Source: an uncultured Verrucomicrobiota bacterium (GTDB lineage Bacteria > Verrucomicrobiota > Verrucomicrobiia > Palsa-1439). Taken from it: a DNA stretch of 7,310 nt. Positions within the stretch are counted from its first letter, which is position 1. Every line of letters begins with the position of its first letter. Positions 1 to 6,227 of this stretch are shown in pieces. A model generated the notes under the pieces. It was not told where the DNA came from. It ran no database searches and saw only the letters and a program-made list of their open reading frames with translations. Location: assembly GCA_903825695.1 (NCBI GenBank), contig CAIKBP010000043.1, positions 1 through 7,310 on the forward strand. The letters are read 5' to 3'. Position numbers and translations under genes: made by a program.

Positions 1-1
1 A

Positions 2-415
2 TGCGATTGTCCATTCCGCGCGGCCGAAGCCGAGGTGGCGCGGCTCCGGCAGAAGACGAATATAATCGTTGTGGATTTGCACGCCGAAGCGACAAGTGAG
101 AAAGTGGCGATGGGTCGGTTTCTCGATGGTAAGGTGAGTGCAGTAATCGGCACCCACACCCACATCGCAACGGCCGACGAATGTATCCTGACGAACGGCA
201 CTGCATACATCACGGATGCGGGGATGTGCGGCCCGCACGATTCGGTGTTGGGACGAGATCTAGGGGCAGTGCTGCGCCGGTTCCTGACGCAACTGCCGCA
301 GAAAATGGAAGTGGCCAGCGGCAATGTGCAGTTGTGCGGCGTCATCATCGAAGTGGATGAGGATTCGGGACGGGCGCGGGGGATTGAGCGAATCCGGTTG
401 CCATATGTGGCGTGA
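2..415 (+). CDS. YmdB-family metallophosphoesterase, C-terminal part (5' partial)
   Basis: The reading frame is already open at base 2 and continues upstream of the window, so only about 137 C-terminal residues of an enzyme usually near 260 residues are present. Visible family signatures are an entry DCPFRAAE, the metal-site stretch DLHAEATSEK (bases 74-103), the GTHTH motif (bases 149-163, with metal-ligand type histidines) followed by TADE, and the AYITDAGMCGPHDSVLG segment. Characterised members of the family are binuclear metal phosphodiesterases; Bacillus subtilis YmdB hydrolyses 2',3'-cyclic AMP. Its exact substrate here is inferred, not visible. A GTG at 35 could be mistaken for a start, but family-like residues precede it. 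The next gene begins 24 bases downstream with no terminator between, so the two are probably co-transcribed. Confidence 0.88.
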   Translation, partial: CDCPFRAAEAEVARLRQKTNIIVVDLHAEATSEKVAMGRFLDGKVSAVIGTHTHIATADECILTNGTAYITDAGMCGPHDSVLGRDLGAVLRRFLTQLPQKMEVASGNVQLCGVIIEVDEDSGRARGIERIRLPYVA

Positions 416-439
416 ACAAGACCTGACTGGGCAACCACG

Positions 440-1654
440 ATGATCCTGCGTGCGCGCACCATTCTGCCAATGGATCGGCAGCCATTGGATAATGGCGCCG
501 TTGCCGTCACCGGGAATAACATCACCGCAATCGGTTCCTGGGCGGAGATCAAGGCGGCATATAACGGCGAGGTGCGCGACCTTGGCGACGTAGTGCTGCT
601 GCCGGGGCTGATCAATGCACATTGTCACCTCGATTACACCGACATGGCGGGACAAATCGCGTGGCGGGGCAGTTTTGCGGACTGGATTCAGCAGATCGTT
701 GAACTGAAGAAGACGCGGACGGTGGCAGACTACGCGATGGCAGTCGGCATGGGGCTTGAGCAATTGGCGCGGACGGGGACAACGACGGTGGTGAATGTCG
801 AGGCTTTCCTGCCGCTTGTCACGCTGTTCGCAGAAACGCCAATTCGCGTCTGGTGGTGTCCAGAATTGATCGATCTCGGACATGAAGGCGAGACGGAATC
901 GATGGTGCGAGATACGGTCGAGTTCCTCGGAGCGCATAAAAATGCTGGTGGTGGTTTCGGTTTGTCGCCGCACGCGCCATATACTGCGAGTCGGGCCTTA
1001 TACCAAGCGGCGGCCCACAGCGCGCGGAGCCATGGTTGGCTGCTGACCACGCACGTGGCGGAGTCGGATGAGGAGGACGCGATGTTTCGGCTGGGCACAG
1101 GTCCGATGTACGATTACCTCCTGCGACTGGGCCGTAACATGAGCGACTGCACACATGCCGGCATGGTGCGGGCGTTGGCGGAGGCGGGCGCACTGGGGCC
1201 AAACTGTCTTGCAGTGCACGCGAACCACCTGATCCCGTCCGATATTGAGTTGCTGGAACAATCGGGCACTCACGTGGTCTTGTGCCCGCGCAGTCACGAG
1301 TTCTTCGAATGGTCGCTGCCGCTGCTGCCGATGTTTCGGGAGCAAGAGATCAACATCTGTCTCGGGACCGACAGCCTCGCCAGCAACGACCAACTCAATA
1401 TGTTCGCCGAAATGCAGACGTTGGCGCATCAATTTGGTGACATGAGTCCTGAATGCATTTTGCAGTTGGTCACCACCGGGGCGGCGAAAGCGTTGAACCT
1501 GGGCGAAAAACTTGGCAGACTGGCGCCCGGTGCATGGGCCGATATGATCGCGGTGCCGCAGGATGGCGCTACAGCCGATCCTTATGAAACCGTGGTCTTT
1601 GCAAATAAGCCGATCTGCTTTTCCATGGTCGGCGGAAAGATGGTGCTCTCGTGA
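440..1654 (+). CDS. metal-dependent amidohydrolase / deaminase, possibly aminodeoxyfutalosine deaminase
   Basis: This is a complete 404-residue protein of the amidohydrolase superfamily, in the subgroup of MTA/SAH, chlorohydrolase-like and aminodeoxyfutalosine deaminases. A short N-terminal beta domain (about 1-55) leads into a TIM barrel with the full active-site set: the HxH pair H61/H63 in NAHCHLDYT, H205 and E208 in THVAESDEED, H260 in VHANHL and D311 in GTDSLASN. These correspond to the three metal histidines, the catalytic Glu and His, and the metal Asp. The barrel strand reading VVLCPRSHEFF followed by LGTDSLASN resembles, from memory, aminodeoxyfutalosine deaminases (MqnX, menaquinone synthesis) more than MtaD, which usually has HNP..N there. 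That assignment is tentative, and a guanine- or SAH-type deaminase is the alternative. No strong Shine-Dalgarno is seen. The stop overlaps the next gene's GTG. Confidence 0.9.
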   Translation: MILRARTILPMDRQPLDNGAVAVTGNNITAIGSWAEIKAAYNGEVRDLGDVVLLPGLINAHCHLDYTDMAGQIAWRGSFADWIQQIVELKKTRTVADYAMAVGMGLEQLARTGTTTVVNVEAFLPLVTLFAETPIRVWWCPELIDLGHEGETESMVRDTVEFLGAHKNAGGGFGLSPHAPYTASRALYQAAAHSARSHGWLLTTHVAESDEEDAMFRLGTGPMYDYLLRLGRNMSDCTHAGMVRALAEAGALGPNCLAVHANHLIPSDIELLEQSGTHVVLCPRSHEFFEWSLPLLPMFREQEINICLGTDSLASNDQLNMFAEMQTLAHQFGDMSPECILQLVTTGAAKALNLGEKLGRLAPGAWADMIAVPQDGATADPYETVVFANKPICFSMVGGKMVLS

Positions 1655-2304
1655 AATTGAATCTCTGGAAAGCAATGCAACTGATTGCCGCTGTGGCGGT
1701 GATCTTGGGTGGTGGATTTTGTGCCTTCGCGGATGGGCCTGCAGCAAAAGACGCTGATACGAATGCGCCGTCGCTCACGCAATCGCAATTGGACGAACTG
1801 TTCGCAAAGGCGGTCATCCTGCACATGTATGGCCGTTACTACGAGGCCGAGGCAGCCACGCGACAGATTATCGCCCAGAAACCTGATAATCGTGACGTGC
1901 AGCAGTTGTTGGAGAAAATCGTCCGCGACCGCACTGCGTCAGAACGGACGGAAGACTCAGCCAGAGTGTTGCGGAAGAAACTGGACACTATCGTCATCCC
2001 TGAACTGAATGTGCGCGAAGCCGATGTTCGGGATGTGATAAAGTTTATCCAGGATGAAAGCGCTCGACTGAGTCCCGACAAGACGGGCGTGAACTTTGTC
2101 TGGTTGGTTCCCGCTGAGGAGAAACTCGCGCCCGTGACCATGCAATTGCGAAAGATGCCGCTAACGGAAGTGATACACTACGTCCTGGCTGCGACACGGT
2201 TGAGCTACCGCGTGGAGCCGTACGCAGTGGTCATCTACAAGGAGACACCGCAACCAGCACCGCCTGCACCTTCCGCACCCGAACCGAATGTCAAACCTCA
2301 ATGA
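1651..2304 (+). CDS. exported protein with TPR-like repeat and STN/secretin-N-like domain
   Basis: The 217-residue frame starts with GTG at 1651, overlapping the upstream stop as GTGA, which suggests coupled translation. Residues 1-27 look like a type I signal peptide: basic start, hydrophobic core LIAAVAVILGGGF, likely cut after AFA (27). C24 is not in a convincing lipobox. Residues about 45-90 form a TPR-like helical pair (AVILHMYGRYYEAEAATRQI). Residues about 110-195 have the pattern IVIPELNVREADVRDVIKFI then VTMQLRKMPLTEVIHYVLAA then YRVEPYAVVI. This resembles the STN-like domain found in secretin and TonB N-terminal regions and in many small exported PVC proteins. The last 20 residues are Pro-rich. 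It probably lies in the periplasm or at the outer membrane; no partner secretin is in the window. The function is unknown. Confidence 0.8.
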   Translation: MKLNLWKAMQLIAAVAVILGGGFCAFADGPAAKDADTNAPSLTQSQLDELFAKAVILHMYGRYYEAEAATRQIIAQKPDNRDVQQLLEKIVRDRTASERTEDSARVLRKKLDTIVIPELNVREADVRDVIKFIQDESARLSPDKTGVNFVWLVPAEEKLAPVTMQLRKMPLTEVIHYVLAATRLSYRVEPYAVVIYKETPQPAPPAPSAPEPNVKPQ

Positions 2305-4087
2305 GCAACTGGCGGCGGAACTCGAGCGGGCGCGCGCCGCAGGGTTATACCGTTCGCTACGCCACATCGCGTCCGCCCAAGGGCCGCGCATCGTGCTCGA
2401 TGGGCGTGAATTCCTCAATTTTTCCAGCAACGATTACCTCGGTCTCGCCAACGACCCGTTGCTGAAACGCGCCGCAGTCGCCGCGGTGAAGAAGTACGGC
2501 GTTGGCGCCGGCGCATCGCGACTGGTCTGTGGCAACATTGCGCCATACGATGAATTGGAGCAGAGACTGGCGCGCTTCAAAGGCAAAGAAGCGGCCATCG
2601 TCTTCGGAACAGGTTACGCCGCGAACGTGGGGACGATCACCGCGCTGGTTAGCGAAGGCGATGTCGTCATTCTCGACAAGCTGGATCACGCCAGCATCAT
2701 CGACGGCGCGCGCCAGAGCGGCGCGACCATCCGGGTGTATCCGCACAAAAACCTGAAGAAGCTGGAAGACATTCTTGCGCAGTCAAAAGCTTTCCGCCGT
2801 AAACTCATCATTACCGAGACCGTCTTCTCGATGGACGGCGATCTTGCGCCGCTTGCTGAGATTGTGAAGTTGAAGGACCAATACGGCGCATGGTTGATGA
2901 TTGACGAAGCCCATGCGACTGGTTTGTTCGGCAAACGCCGGCGCGGGTTGGCAGAGGCGGTCGGGGTGGAAAAACGAGTGGATATCACATTGGGCACGCT
3001 CAGCAAGGCGCTCGGTTGCGCGGGCGGTTTTGTCGTCGGTTCGCAGACATTGATCGATTACCTCCGCAACCGGGCGCGGAGCCTGATTTACTCGACCGCC
3101 CTGCCCCCGTCAGTCTGCGCTTCCGCCGCGGCAGCAGTGGATTTCGTTGCGAGCAATGACGGACGCAAACGCCGGGATCGGCTCTGGCGCAATGTCAGCG
3201 AATTGAAGAAAGGACTGGCGAAGATGGGCATTCAAAACGAATCGCAAAGCCCGATCATTCCGCTGATCATCGGCAGTGAGACGGCGGCGGTGAAAATGTC
3301 GCAGCGGCTTTTCGAGCGCGGCATCTTCGTGCCCGCGATCCGTTTCCCAACGGTCCCGAAAGGCAAAGCACGGTTGCGAATAACGGTGACAGCGGCGCAT
3401 AGCAGCGATGATATCCATCAGTTCGTTAATTCCGTGGGAGCGGTTTTTAACCGCGACAGGTCGCGATTACAAATCGCTCCTACAACTACTAAGCGGCCTC
3501 CGCATTCAAGCGATTTGCGCAAGAGAAGGATTTCGATTTCTCAAGAGTGCTATTTCGTGACAACTTGTGTGGAAGGGCGAAGACCGATCTTCAAGAACCC
3601 AAAAGCCGCTCTAATTGCAGTGGAGGCTCTGCGGTGGCTCCGCAATGAAGGCCGGATTCGTCTGCTTGGATTTGTGATTATGCCCGACCATGCACATGTG
3701 GCGCTAGCCTTATGTAATAACCGGGGCTTGGAACAAGTGATGCATTCTTGGAAACGATACAGCAGTCGAATCATCAACAAACTCGTAGGAGCGGTTTCCA
3801 ACCGCGATAACCCACCGGTCGCGGATGCAATCCGCTCCCACAAAAACAAGGAGGCCCTCTGGCAATCCGGCTATCATGACCATCTCCTGCGCGACCGCCA
3901 TGATTTCGAGCAACGGCTTGCTTACATGCACGACAATCCTGTGCGGATGGGACTAGTGAAGTTTGCGCACGAATACCCGTTCTCCACGGCGCATCCCGAT
4001 TACGAAAAGGAGATTGATTGGGTGTGGCTGGAAGGAATTGATGAGGGTCGCGGCAAAAATGCCGCTCCTACAAAGAACGAGAAATGA
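2288..4087 (+). CDS. bioF: 8-amino-7-oxononanoate synthase fused in frame to a REP-associated tyrosine transposase
   Basis: Residues 1 to about 382 are a complete BioF, the PLP enzyme that condenses pimeloyl-ACP or -CoA with alanine to make 8-amino-7-oxononanoate. Seen are FLNFSSNDYLGLA, GAGASRLVCGN, D206/H209 in MIDEAHATGLFG, the PLP lysine K240 in TLSKALGCAGG, and the end motif LRITVTAAHSSDDI. BioF normally ends here at 380-400 residues. Instead the frame crosses a REP palindrome (residues 383-399) and continues as a RAYT: HUH motif H468-A-H470 in MPDHAH, LWQSGYHDHLLRDRHDF, and the probable catalytic Y546 in LAYMHDNPVRMGLV, aligned by pattern to Y115 of E. coli TnpA-REP. The linker has no ATG; GTG 3434 and TTG 3515 are the only plausible separate starts. 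Residues 500-518 are encoded by a second REP pair. The start overlaps the upstream gene by 17 bases, and the stop overlaps the bioA start as ATGA. Confidence 0.9.
   Translation: MSNLNEQLAAELERARAAGLYRSLRHIASAQGPRIVLDGREFLNFSSNDYLGLANDPLLKRAAVAAVKKYGVGAGASRLVCGNIAPYDELEQRLARFKGKEAAIVFGTGYAANVGTITALVSEGDVVILDKLDHASIIDGARQSGATIRVYPHKNLKKLEDILAQSKAFRRKLIITETVFSMDGDLAPLAEIVKLKDQYGAWLMIDEAHATGLFGKRRRGLAEAVGVEKRVDITLGTLSKALGCAGGFVVGSQTLIDYLRNRARSLIYSTALPPSVCASAAAAVDFVASNDGRKRRDRLWRNVSELKKGLAKMGIQNESQSPIIPLIIGSETAAVKMSQRLFERGIFVPAIRFPTVPKGKARLRITVTAAHSSDDIHQFVNSVGAVFNRDRSRLQIAPTTTKRPPHSSDLRKRRISISQECYFVTTCVEGRRPIFKNPKAALIAVEALRWLRNEGRIRLLGFVIMPDHAHVALALCNNRGLEQVMHSWKRYSSRIINKLVGAVSNRDNPPVADAIRSHKNKEALWQSGYHDHLLRDRHDFEQRLAYMHDNPVRMGLVKFAHEYPFSTAHPDYEKEIDWVWLEGIDEGRGKNAAPTKNEK
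3434..3483 (+). repeat. REP pair 1 (inverted REP/BIME) at the BioF-RAYT junction
   Basis: Two 23-base arms (3434-3456 and 3461-3483) face each other around the 4-base loop CAGG and match as inverted repeats except at four positions. Each arm is also a small hairpin: GCGGTT-TTT-AACCGC on the left and GCGATT-ACA-AATCGC on the right, inside the conserved frame GTRGGAGCG...CGCGA. The two half-units differ at the stem, yet each remains paired. The palindrome is translated as the linker VGAVFNRDRSRLQIAPT of the fusion. Confidence 0.85.
3785..3841 (+). repeat. REP pair 2, in-frame inside the RAYT coding region
   Basis: The arms 3785-3807 and 3819-3841 (23 bases each, four mismatches) surround an 11-base loop. 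The half-units fold as GCGGTT-TCC-AACCGC and GCGGAT-GCA-ATCCGC. Total length is 57 bases, exactly 19 codons, and it encodes VGAVSNRDNPPVADAIRSH between RIINKL and KNKEALWQSGYHDH. Related RAYTs normally run from the helix ending REIN-x-L almost directly into LWQ, so this looks like a REP insertion that kept the frame. Confidence 0.82.
4048..4071 (-). repeat. single REP half-unit at the 3' end of the RAYT, upstream of bioA
   Basis: A 24-base unit reads, on the minus strand, GTAGGAGCGG-CAT...TGCCGCGA and folds as GCGGCA-AAAA-TGCCGC. It carries the same GTAGGAGCG...CGCGA frame as the other units with yet another compensated inner stem. It supplies part of the C-terminal tail GRGKNAAPT of the fusion and lies 12 bases before the bioA ATG. 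A hairpin here could affect bioA translation, but this is not shown. Confidence 0.8.
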
Positions 4088-5385
4088 ACTCTCTCGCTGA
4101 CAAAGACCGCCGTTATCTCTGGCATCCGTTCACGCAGATGAAAGATTGGCTGGCGGAGGAGCCGATTATCATCGAGTCGGCGGAAGGAGCGGTGCTCCGC
4201 GATACGGCTGGGCGCGAGTACCTCGACGCCAACTCGTCGATCTGGACCAACCTGCATGGTCACCGGCACCCAAAGATCACACAAGCTATCAAGGACCAAC
4301 TCGACAAGATTGCGCACTCGTCATTCCTCGGATTATCGAATGCGCCAGCCATCGAGTTGGCAGAAAAGCTGGTCGGGTTGACAGCCAACCTGTCGGGTGG
4401 CAAGCCTACGACGCATCGGCTAACGCGAGTCTTTTATTCCGATGACGGTTCGACGGCAATGGAAGTAGCCATCAAGATGGCGCTGCAATACTGGCAACAC
4501 CGCAAGCAGGGACGGCGGACGAAGTTCGTATCATTTGCAGACGCTTATCACGGCGATACGCTCGGCGTGGTGAGCGTGGGCGGCATCGAATTGTTCCATG
4601 CGGCTTTCAAGCCACTGTTGTTCGACGTGCTCCGCGTCAGCCAACTGTCTGAACTCGAGAAGATGATGGAGCAACAGTATGACCGGATTGCAGCGGTCGT
4701 GATTGAACCGCTGATTCAAGGCGCGGGCGGAATGAAGTTGTGGCCGCGCGGATTGCTGGCGGAACTGCGACAGTTGTGCGACCAGTACAATGTCTTATTG
4801 ATAGCCGACGAAGTGCTGACGGGGTTCGGTCGGACAGGCACGATGTTCGCCTGCGAACAGGAAAGTGTCGTGCCTGATCTCATGGCGTTATCGAAGGGGT
4901 TGACGGGCGGTTATCTGCCACTGGCGGCGACGTTGACGACGGAAGAAATCTTCAACGCATTCCTCGGCGACTACACGGAGTTCAAGACGTTTTTCCACGG
5001 ACACAGTTACACCGGCAACCAACTTGGTTGCGCAGCAGCACTGGCGAACCTGCGCGTGTTCGAGGAGGAACAGGTGCTGGCTAGAATTTCATCTCTCAGC
5101 TCTCAACTGGCAGTGGGACTCGACCGCTTACGCACCCTACCCCACGTTGTTGATGTGCGTCAGTGCGGCTTCATCGGTGCGGTCGAGGTCGGCCCGTATC
5201 CCATCGAGCAGAAAATGGGTATCAGAGTCTGCGCTGAGATGCGCAAACACGGCGTATTGACCCGTCCCGTCGACAACACCATCGTTCTCATGCCGCCGTA
5301 TTGCGTCACCGACGCGCAACTGAAGCGAATGCTGGACGTTCTGCGGGATTCCATTCGTGCAACATCCTCTGGCGGGCGGAGCTAA
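4084..5385 (+). CDS. bioA: adenosylmethionine-8-amino-7-oxononanoate aminotransferase
   Basis: The 433-residue protein is the expected size for BioA, the class III PLP aminotransferase that converts 8-amino-7-oxononanoate (the BioF product) to 7,8-diaminononanoate, usually with S-adenosylmethionine as amino donor. Diagnostic segments are LWHPFTQMKDW at the N-terminus, SSIWTNLHGHRHP, FYSDDGSTAMEVAIKMA, DAYHGDTLG (Y155), VVIEPLIQGAGGM, D242 in IADEVLTGFGRTG, the PLP lysine K271 in LSKGLTGGYLP, and FFHGHSYTGNQLGCAAA. The WHPFTQM opening and IQGAGGM distinguish BioA from ordinary omega-transaminases. The ATG overlaps the bioF-RAYT stop (ATGA), so its translation is probably coupled to the fusion frame. 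A purine-rich AAAGAACGAGAA stands in for a Shine-Dalgarno. The last residues, SGGRS, lie in a repeated DNA segment. Confidence 0.95.
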   Translation: MNSLADKDRRYLWHPFTQMKDWLAEEPIIIESAEGAVLRDTAGREYLDANSSIWTNLHGHRHPKITQAIKDQLDKIAHSSFLGLSNAPAIELAEKLVGLTANLSGGKPTTHRLTRVFYSDDGSTAMEVAIKMALQYWQHRKQGRRTKFVSFADAYHGDTLGVVSVGGIELFHAAFKPLLFDVLRVSQLSELEKMMEQQYDRIAAVVIEPLIQGAGGMKLWPRGLLAELRQLCDQYNVLLIADEVLTGFGRTGTMFACEQESVVPDLMALSKGLTGGYLPLAATLTTEEIFNAFLGDYTEFKTFFHGHSYTGNQLGCAAALANLRVFEEEQVLARISSLSSQLAVGLDRLRTLPHVVDVRQCGFIGAVEVGPYPIEQKMGIRVCAEMRKHGVLTRPVDNTIVLMPPYCVTDAQLKRMLDVLRDSIRATSSGGRS

Positions 5386-5415
5386 ACTTGCTTCACATCG
5401 GTAAATGCTTCATAA
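5371..5415 (+). repeat. direct repeat copy A (bioA 3' end and following spacer)
   Basis: The segment starts GGCGGGCGG, covers the bioA stop and ends TAAATGCTTCATAA. It aligns with 6290-6339 over 45 columns with 37 identities and one 5-base gap (the other copy has an extra CGGTA). The last 17 bases (5399-5415) are identical to 6323-6339. The two copies enclose the membrane-protein gene. Confidence 0.7.
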
Positions 5416-5416
5416 T
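5388..5416 (+). promoter_or_regulatory. sigma70-like promoter for the membrane-protein gene
   Basis: TTGCTT (5388-5393) and CATAAT (5411-5416) are 17 bases apart, the ideal spacing, and lie directly after the bioA stop. The start of transcription would fall near 5423, about 28 bases before the ATG at 5451. The -10 region lies in the repeated motif shared with the region upstream of 6385, where CATAAC replaces CATAAT and the -35 is not recognisable. Confidence 0.45.
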
Positions 5417-5417
5417 A

Positions 5418-5442
5418 CGAACGTGAACCGGTTTCTCGTTCG
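5418..5442 (+). promoter_or_regulatory. palindrome over the predicted transcription start
   Basis: CGAACG (5418-5423) and CGTTCG (5437-5442) are perfect inverted arms, with an inner near-palindrome GAACC/GGTTTC around the centre. It begins one base after the predicted -10 and ends nine bases before the ATG, so it could be an operator for a dimeric regulator or a 5' leader hairpin. It has no T-tract after it, so it is a poor terminator for bioA. Confidence 0.4.
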
Positions 5443-5450
5443 ACCAAAGT

Positions 5451-6227
5451 ATGAATGATACGCCTTCCAAATCATGGCTGACAGAAGGAGTTACGATTGC
5501 ATTAATTCCTGTAATCGGCTACGCGGTCGCCTTCGCATACCAGTGGGGATACGCCAACTACTTCGGAATTCCACCAGAAGTCATCGCAATATCAATTTCG
5601 GGAGTCTTCATTGCAGGTGTACTCGCAGGAGGTTTGTGTTTTGGTCTCTTTTTCCTCTCGGATGTAATTTATGATCTGTTGCCAGAAAAGCGTAACTTCG
5701 TCATGGCGCGTCTTGTCCAGTATGGTGATTTATATCTGATTTCCGCGTTCTTATTGTTCATATCCCCACCACATTGGCAGTTCTGGTTGGTACCGCTGTG
5801 TGTTGTAGTGGCGCAGCTCTGGGACGACTTCGGCCGTCCCCTTCTAACGCAACGAGACAAGAAATCATATGAAGAGAAGGTAACGGCTCAGTGGCAAGCA
5901 AATGACAAACGGAAGCCACAGATTGCTCTGGTCATGAGCAAATACGGCCGAAGCAATATACGGGCTGTTCTTCTCATGATAATGCTTCTCCTTATAACGT
6001 TTCAGGTGGGACACTCAGTTGCCATGCGTCGGACGTTTTATCTCATTGATGAACAGAAGCCCAGCACAGCTATTTTGGCCATTTATGGCAACAGATACGT
6101 ATCCACAAATTACAGCAACACAAATGGGGTCTTCTCGTCCGTGATGCGAATCGCATATCTGGCAGAGGGTAGCGCGATGGAACTCAGCTGGAAGAAGATC
6201 GGTCCGCTAAAGCCAGAGAAGAAATGA
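5451..6227 (+). CDS. multi-pass membrane protein of unknown function
   Basis: The 258-residue protein has hydrophobic segments at about residues 12-32, 44-70, 92-123 (one long or two short helices) and 170-191. A charged region at about 133-169 (KKSYEEKVTAQWQANDKRK) and a polar C-terminal domain of about 65 residues are predicted outside the membrane. The stretch YQWGYANYFGIPPEVI after the first helix is the most motif-like part; similar YFGIP segments occur in uncharacterised bacterial membrane proteins as far as I recall, but no function can be given. The gene looks AT-richer than the biotin genes and sits between two direct repeats, both suggesting an accessory insertion. The start ATG follows a predicted promoter and palindrome; no clear Shine-Dalgarno is seen. 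A minus-strand alternative in this region is not protein-like. Confidence 0.75.
   Translation: MNDTPSKSWLTEGVTIALIPVIGYAVAFAYQWGYANYFGIPPEVIAISISGVFIAGVLAGGLCFGLFFLSDVIYDLLPEKRNFVMARLVQYGDLYLISAFLLFISPPHWQFWLVPLCVVVAQLWDDFGRPLLTQRDKKSYEEKVTAQWQANDKRKPQIALVMSKYGRSNIRAVLLMIMLLLITFQVGHSVAMRRTFYLIDEQKPSTAILAIYGNRYVSTNYSNTNGVFSSVMRIAYLAEGSAMELSWKKIGPLKPEKK

Larger units (their letters stand above)
3434..4071 (+). mobile_element. REP-bounded RAYT unit (REPtron-like) between bioF and bioA
   Basis: The 638-base segment begins with GTGGGAGCG and ends with the inverse, CGCTCCTAC, so REP half-units face inward from both edges around a Y1/HUH transposase of the RAYT class. RAYTs are known, from work on E. 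coli TnpA-REP, to bind and cut REP hairpins next to a conserved GTAG. Such genes are usually stand-alone and flanked by their cognate REPs, as here. Joining base 3433 directly to 4072 would put the end of bioF in frame with bioA without restoring a bioF stop, so this was not a simple clean insertion; some original sequence was lost or replaced. No target-site duplication is evident. The boundaries are inferred from the repeats. Confidence 0.65.

Noticed and set aside
1651..1740. A lipoprotein signal at C24 of the exported protein.
   Set aside because: The preceding residues GGGF do not fit a lipobox; AFA at 25-27 is a better type I cleavage site.
260..1747. Long minus-strand open frames opposite the amidohydrolase (260-973, 730-1098, 819-1202, 998-1747).
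   Set aside because: They are rich in Arg, His, Cys and Pro, have no recognisable motif, and lie opposite a gene with a full catalytic residue set; they are shadows of GC-rich coding DNA.
3434..4071. The repeated palindromes as a CRISPR array.
   Set aside because: The spacing is irregular, units are inverted, inner bases covary and they are partly coding; there are no equal-length spacers or cas genes.
4186..4203. A REP-like string GGAGCGG-TGCT-CCGCGAT inside bioA.
   Set aside because: It lacks the GTR foot and the inner stem, and encodes EGAVLRD in a position that fits the normal BioA sequence, so it is probably coincidence.
5160..5354. Small minus-strand frames opposite bioA.
   Set aside because: They have no ribosome binding site or family features and lie wholly inside a strongly supported gene.
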